Shown: positions 33,287 through 36,089 of the stretch, piece by piece | Layout: the number at the start of each line of letters is the position of its first letter | How positions within the stretch are numbered: the first letter of the stretch is position 1 | Assembly: GCA_023417475.1 (NCBI GenBank) | Contig: JAEZFP010000007.1 | Span: 1 to 36,089, forward strand | Length of the DNA: 36,089 nucleotides | Direction of reading: 5' to 3' | Origin: Bacillota bacterium | GTDB taxonomy: Bacteria > Bacillota > UBA4882 > UBA8346 | Notes under the pieces: model-generated | Told to the model about the DNA's origin: nothing | Databases searched by the model: none | What the model saw: only the letters and a program-made list of their open reading frames with translations | Made by a program: the position numbers and the translations under genes

Positions 33287-34921
33287 TCACCTACCCCTCT
33301 CGTTGGCGTCAACTGTAAAGTAAGTTCCGATGCCGCTGCGCGCGATCAAATGTTGGCGATCGGGATCGACAATCAGATCTTTATACTTCACTTTTGGTAA
33401 TATTCTTTCGAATTTCAAGGTATTATTAGATGAGTCAAACGTGTAAAAAACCAGATCGTATTGGTGATTGATGATATTCGTCAATATTGTCAGTTTGAAA
33501 ATGTGACCTCCGGCGGATGGGGGAATAACAAACCCGACGGGAATGGGAGGTAAGTTTTGGTTAGCCGCAGTTGTTAAGGGAATTGTTGCGACTTGCCGCT
33601 CGTTTAAGCTAAAGAGAATCAGTTGCCAGTTCGGGTCGATAATAATGAGCCGGTTCGCCAGTGAATCCCAGGCATGGGCCAATCCGATCGAATGAATTGT
33701 TTTTGGCGCGATCAGTTGGTGATCATTCAACCGAAAACGCTGAAACTGGATTGTCTGAAGCGTTTTATTGGAAGGCTTGTCAACTTTTTTTTCGACAACC
33801 TTACCGACTAATACCGCGGCGCTGTCCGAGGACCATTCCAACGTATCGTTGTTTTGAATTGCCGAGAGTAATTTGATCTTTCCGTTTCGTAACGAGCCGA
33901 TTCGAAAAAGCGAACCTTCTTTGAAAGCAATTTTTTGACCGTCGGGTGACCATGAGATTTGGGTTACGGGAGATTCGCTTGACTTTGGCGTATAAATCAC
34001 GGAAGGTTTTTCACCGGTCCGGGCAATCCCCAGTTTACCATCGATGCTGTTGAATAGGTATAGGTTACCATGAGGTTGCTTTCTGCCTTCAACGGCAATA
34101 AACCATTTTTCCGTACCAAATAACGTGTCAATAAGGGAATGAAAAGGCCGGATCACGGGTGGATTAACCAAGTTGATTAAGCCGCTTCCGACGGCTAATA
34201 AAGGAATAATCAAAGCCGAATTGCGTAGCGTGTTCCGGTAGACGCGTAATTCCGGATAACGTAATCCCCAATAACTGACCGTAATGAGCAATGAAACTGA
34301 AAGATATATCAACAATCCAGTGCAGAATATGAGAAATGCATAAACGGTAAGCGGGGGCAGAGCTCCGATTAATTGCAGATAAGTAAAGGTTATAATCCCG
34401 TACCATACATAAAAGAACCAGCAAATGGCAATTGCGCTACAGACAATACTGACGACCAGTTTGAGCGGTCCTTTAATAAATACTCCCGCACAAAAACTGG
34501 CGCTATATAAAATAATTAAGAGCAGTAGATAAGAACAAAAATAAAAACTTGAAAAATCGGCGAAATTCGGCAATTGGATAATCGTGGGGAGAATCGCTAA
34601 CGGCCATAAAAAACCGATCACAAGCAAAACTGCCAGTCCGGTAAAGTACTTGGTATGGATGATATCTGAAACGGCTAAAGGCCGCGTCATCAAAAAATCG
34701 CGGGTTTGACCGTTTTCCTCTAGGTCAAACGATTGCAGACCGTAGGAGATGGCCAGGGCAATCGGAACGGCAATCGCTAAAATATTTTTCCAGGTTGCCG
34801 TGATCAAGGTCATTTGTTGAAATTTGATGAGATATAAGCCGAACCAAATTAGGATCGGAATGATATAAATGAGGCAATTTTGACGGAACTCTTTTTTTAG
34901 AAGTACAACCAATGTATTCAT
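33287..34921 (-). CDS. ABC-2 type permease fused to a propeller-like domain
   Basis: The architecture is like the next gene: about six membrane segments over residues ~15-260 with the coupling stretch QTRDFLMTRPLAVSDIIHTKYF, then a beta-rich domain (~280-540) with blades such as ISWSPDGQKIAF and LEWSSDSAAVLVG. It lacks the His-rich tail. The ATG at 34921 has GGAGGGG upstream and starts two bases after the ATPase stop. The two permeases are diverged paralogues and probably form a heterodimer with the upstream ATPase. Most ABC-2 permeases are ~250-400 residues without such a domain. Confidence 0.76.
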   Translation of the reverse strand: MNTLVVLLKKEFRQNCLIYIIPILIWFGLYLIKFQQMTLITATWKNILAIAVPIALAISYGLQSFDLEENGQTRDFLMTRPLAVSDIIHTKYFTGLAVLLVIGFLWPLAILPTIIQLPNFADFSSFYFCSYLLLLIILYSASFCAGVFIKGPLKLVVSIVCSAIAICWFFYVWYGIITFTYLQLIGALPPLTVYAFLIFCTGLLIYLSVSLLITVSYWGLRYPELRVYRNTLRNSALIIPLLAVGSGLINLVNPPVIRPFHSLIDTLFGTEKWFIAVEGRKQPHGNLYLFNSIDGKLGIARTGEKPSVIYTPKSSESPVTQISWSPDGQKIAFKEGSLFRIGSLRNGKIKLLSAIQNNDTLEWSSDSAAVLVGKVVEKKVDKPSNKTLQTIQFQRFRLNDHQLIAPKTIHSIGLAHAWDSLANRLIIIDPNWQLILFSLNERQVATIPLTTAANQNLPPIPVGFVIPPSAGGHIFKLTILTNIINHQYDLVFYTFDSSNNTLKFERILPKVKYKDLIVDPDRQHLIARSGIGTYFTVDANERGR

Positions 34922-34923
34922 AA

Positions 34924-35796
34924 TTACTCCCCTCCAGCGCAATAGAACAAAAAAGCTTCCGCTAATGTGACTGATGGAGGAGTTGGTTGATCGAGTGGGG
35001 TTTCGGAAGCGGCGGCAATTTCGCCGAATGCTTCCGCGGCGATTAAAAAGGTTTTAGCAGTGGCATTTTCGGACAACAGAACATGCCGGGTGTTCGCGTC
35101 GGGGGAGAATTGAAGATCAGTGGTAATTTTGGTTATCGTGGCACAGATCGCAGCGATGCTCCCATAAGCTTGAATCTTGCCATCGTAAACGATAGCAACC
35201 TGATCCGCGACCGCCATTGCGTCGCCAAGATTGTGGGTGGAAAAGAAAATCGTCCGGCCGGCTTTCTTTTCATTCATAATCACCTGCAAAAATTCATGTT
35301 GGGCAAGGGGATCCAACCCACTCATCGGCTCATCCAAAATCAACAGTTCCGGTTTGGGGGCGAGGGCCAGTAAAAGCGCCAGTTTGACTTGCTGCCCTTT
35401 GGAAAGAGCTTGAATTTTAGTTTTGGGGTTGATCTTGAAACGGAGCAGATATGTATCGACTAATTTCTGATCCCAGACCGGATAGAGTGATTTGCAAAAA
35501 TCGACAATCTCGTGAACGGACATCCATCCGTACAAACCTTGTTCTTCGGAGACATAGCCGATCCGTTGCCGTAAAAGCGCGCCCAGTTTATAAGGTTCTT
35601 CCCCGAGCACCCGTATTTCGCCCTTGGTCTTGGGAATTAACCCTAAAATTGTGCGTATTAAGGTGGTTTTTCCCGCGCCGTTGGTTCCCAAAAGAGCTAC
35701 CACCGTTCCTGCCGGTATTTCCAGGTCAATCCCTTTCAGTACTTTTTTGGCGCCGTAGTTTTTTTGCAACGCCTTGCAGGAAATCGTCAAATTCAT
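34924..35796 (-). CDS. ABC transporter ATP-binding protein
   Basis: The nucleotide-binding subunit powers the two permeases downstream. Walker A GTNGAGKT lies at 37-44, the Q-loop region near 82-86, signature LSKGQQ at 131-136, Walker B LLILDEP at 151-157 and the switch His188. The LSKGQQVKLALLLALAPKP pattern and ~290-residue length match the YtrB/BcrA-type ATPases of ABC-2 exporters. The C-terminal ~70 residues are an accessory domain. The ATG has AGGAGG upstream, and the gene leads the operon. Confidence 0.93.
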   Translation of the reverse strand: MNLTISCKALQKNYGAKKVLKGIDLEIPAGTVVALLGTNGAGKTTLIRTILGLIPKTKGEIRVLGEEPYKLGALLRQRIGYVSEEQGLYGWMSVHEIVDFCKSLYPVWDQKLVDTYLLRFKINPKTKIQALSKGQQVKLALLLALAPKPELLILDEPMSGLDPLAQHEFLQVIMNEKKAGRTIFFSTHNLGDAMAVADQVAIVYDGKIQAYGSIAAICATITKITTDLQFSPDANTRHVLLSENATAKTFLIAAEAFGEIAAASETPLDQPTPPSVTLAEAFLFYCAGGE

Positions 35797-35892
35797 ATTT
35801 CTCCTCCTTTTTCGGTATTAACACAAAGCTCGGTTATAGATAAATACAACGTGTTATTGCCATGAAGTTTCCAGTTTATTTCGTTTAAATCC

Positions 35893-35921
35893 ATTATAAT
35901 ACATTTTGGTTACTTTGTTAC
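35893..35921 (-). promoter_or_regulatory. Promoter of the ABC operon
   Basis: On the minus strand GTAACA (35921-35916) and a perfect TATAAT (35898-35893) are 17 nt apart, about 95 nt upstream of the ATPase gene. A direct repeat GTAAC-N3-GTAAC at 35909-35921 covers the -35 region and could be a regulator site. Confidence 0.6.
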
Positions 35922-35963
35922 GCTTAAAATCGGGGAGTTTTAACGATCGGCGCTTTTACCGGA

Positions 35964-36089
35964 AAGTCAGGACCACCCGTCTAACGGGTGGCTTGCACTG
36001 GCCCTATAAGGGCCTGCTACTAGCGAAGTCTCAAGACTTTTCGAATAAAAGCCCGCCAACCGCGTTTCTTTTTCAAGCTGCCCCTAAAG
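35964..36089. repeat. Hairpin-rich repeat, right copy of the terminal inverted pair
   Basis: This is an exact reverse complement of 2-127 over 126 bp, with the same three palindromes. It ends with the window. No transposase gene or target duplication is visible at this side. Confidence 0.8.

Overview
The window is a chromosomal housekeeping segment from a Bacillota bacterium, most likely a Clostridia-like or early-branching lineage rather than Bacilli. The evidence is the gene order tepA–ylzJ–spoIIIE–rodZ, the order dnaG–sigA–nif3–zinc-ribbon protein–rnpB, a T-box leader on pheST, zapA–cvpA downstream of pheT, a YqzL-like microprotein, strong GGAGG ribosome sites, and a class A (ancestral) RNase P RNA where Bacilli have class B. 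tepA, ylzJ and an FtsK/SpoIIIE translocase suggest, but do not prove, an endospore former. No species can be named from sequence alone.

Layout on the + strand. 1-127 is one copy of a hairpin-rich repeat. 218-1021 is a six-tRNA operon (Asp, Phe, Gly, Cys, Leu, Gly) with a clear promoter and terminator. 1145-7375 holds tepA, ylzJ, a Na/phosphate-type transporter, ftsK/spoIIIE and a RodZ-like gene. 7692-12987 holds dnaG, sigA, tRNA-Met, a Nif3-family gene and a coiled-coil zinc-ribbon gene. 13100-13504 is rnpB with its own promoter and terminator, followed by a 10 x 21 bp degenerate tandem array. 13958-18129 holds a 2-hydroxyacid dehydrogenase, two secreted M48 metallopeptidases and a SpoU-type RNA methyltransferase. 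18117-22065 is the phe operon: promoter, YqzL-like sORF, T-box, pheS, pheT. 22171-28319 holds an unknown membrane protein, zapA, cvpA with an added Cys-rich tail, a DUF421 protein, an iPGM-like metalloenzyme and a large U32 protein. 28368-31150 is rpsO and pnp.

After pnp comes a second 10 x 21 bp array. On the minus strand (31632-35796) there follows a three-gene ABC transporter operon in which both permeases carry an apparent beta-propeller domain and one ends in a His/Asp-rich tail. The window closes with an exact inverted copy of the first 126 bases.

The genes cover core information processing: replication priming, the primary sigma factor, Phe charging, tRNA maturation, RNA decay, and ribosome proteins and modification. 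Division and sporulation functions sit among them. The most unusual items are the paired 21 bp arrays, the propeller-fused ABC permeases, the CsgG-like/Ada-like/M48 fusion, the sORF ahead of the pheST T-box, and several AGGA-N-GAA promoter-like sites resembling sigma-H promoters.
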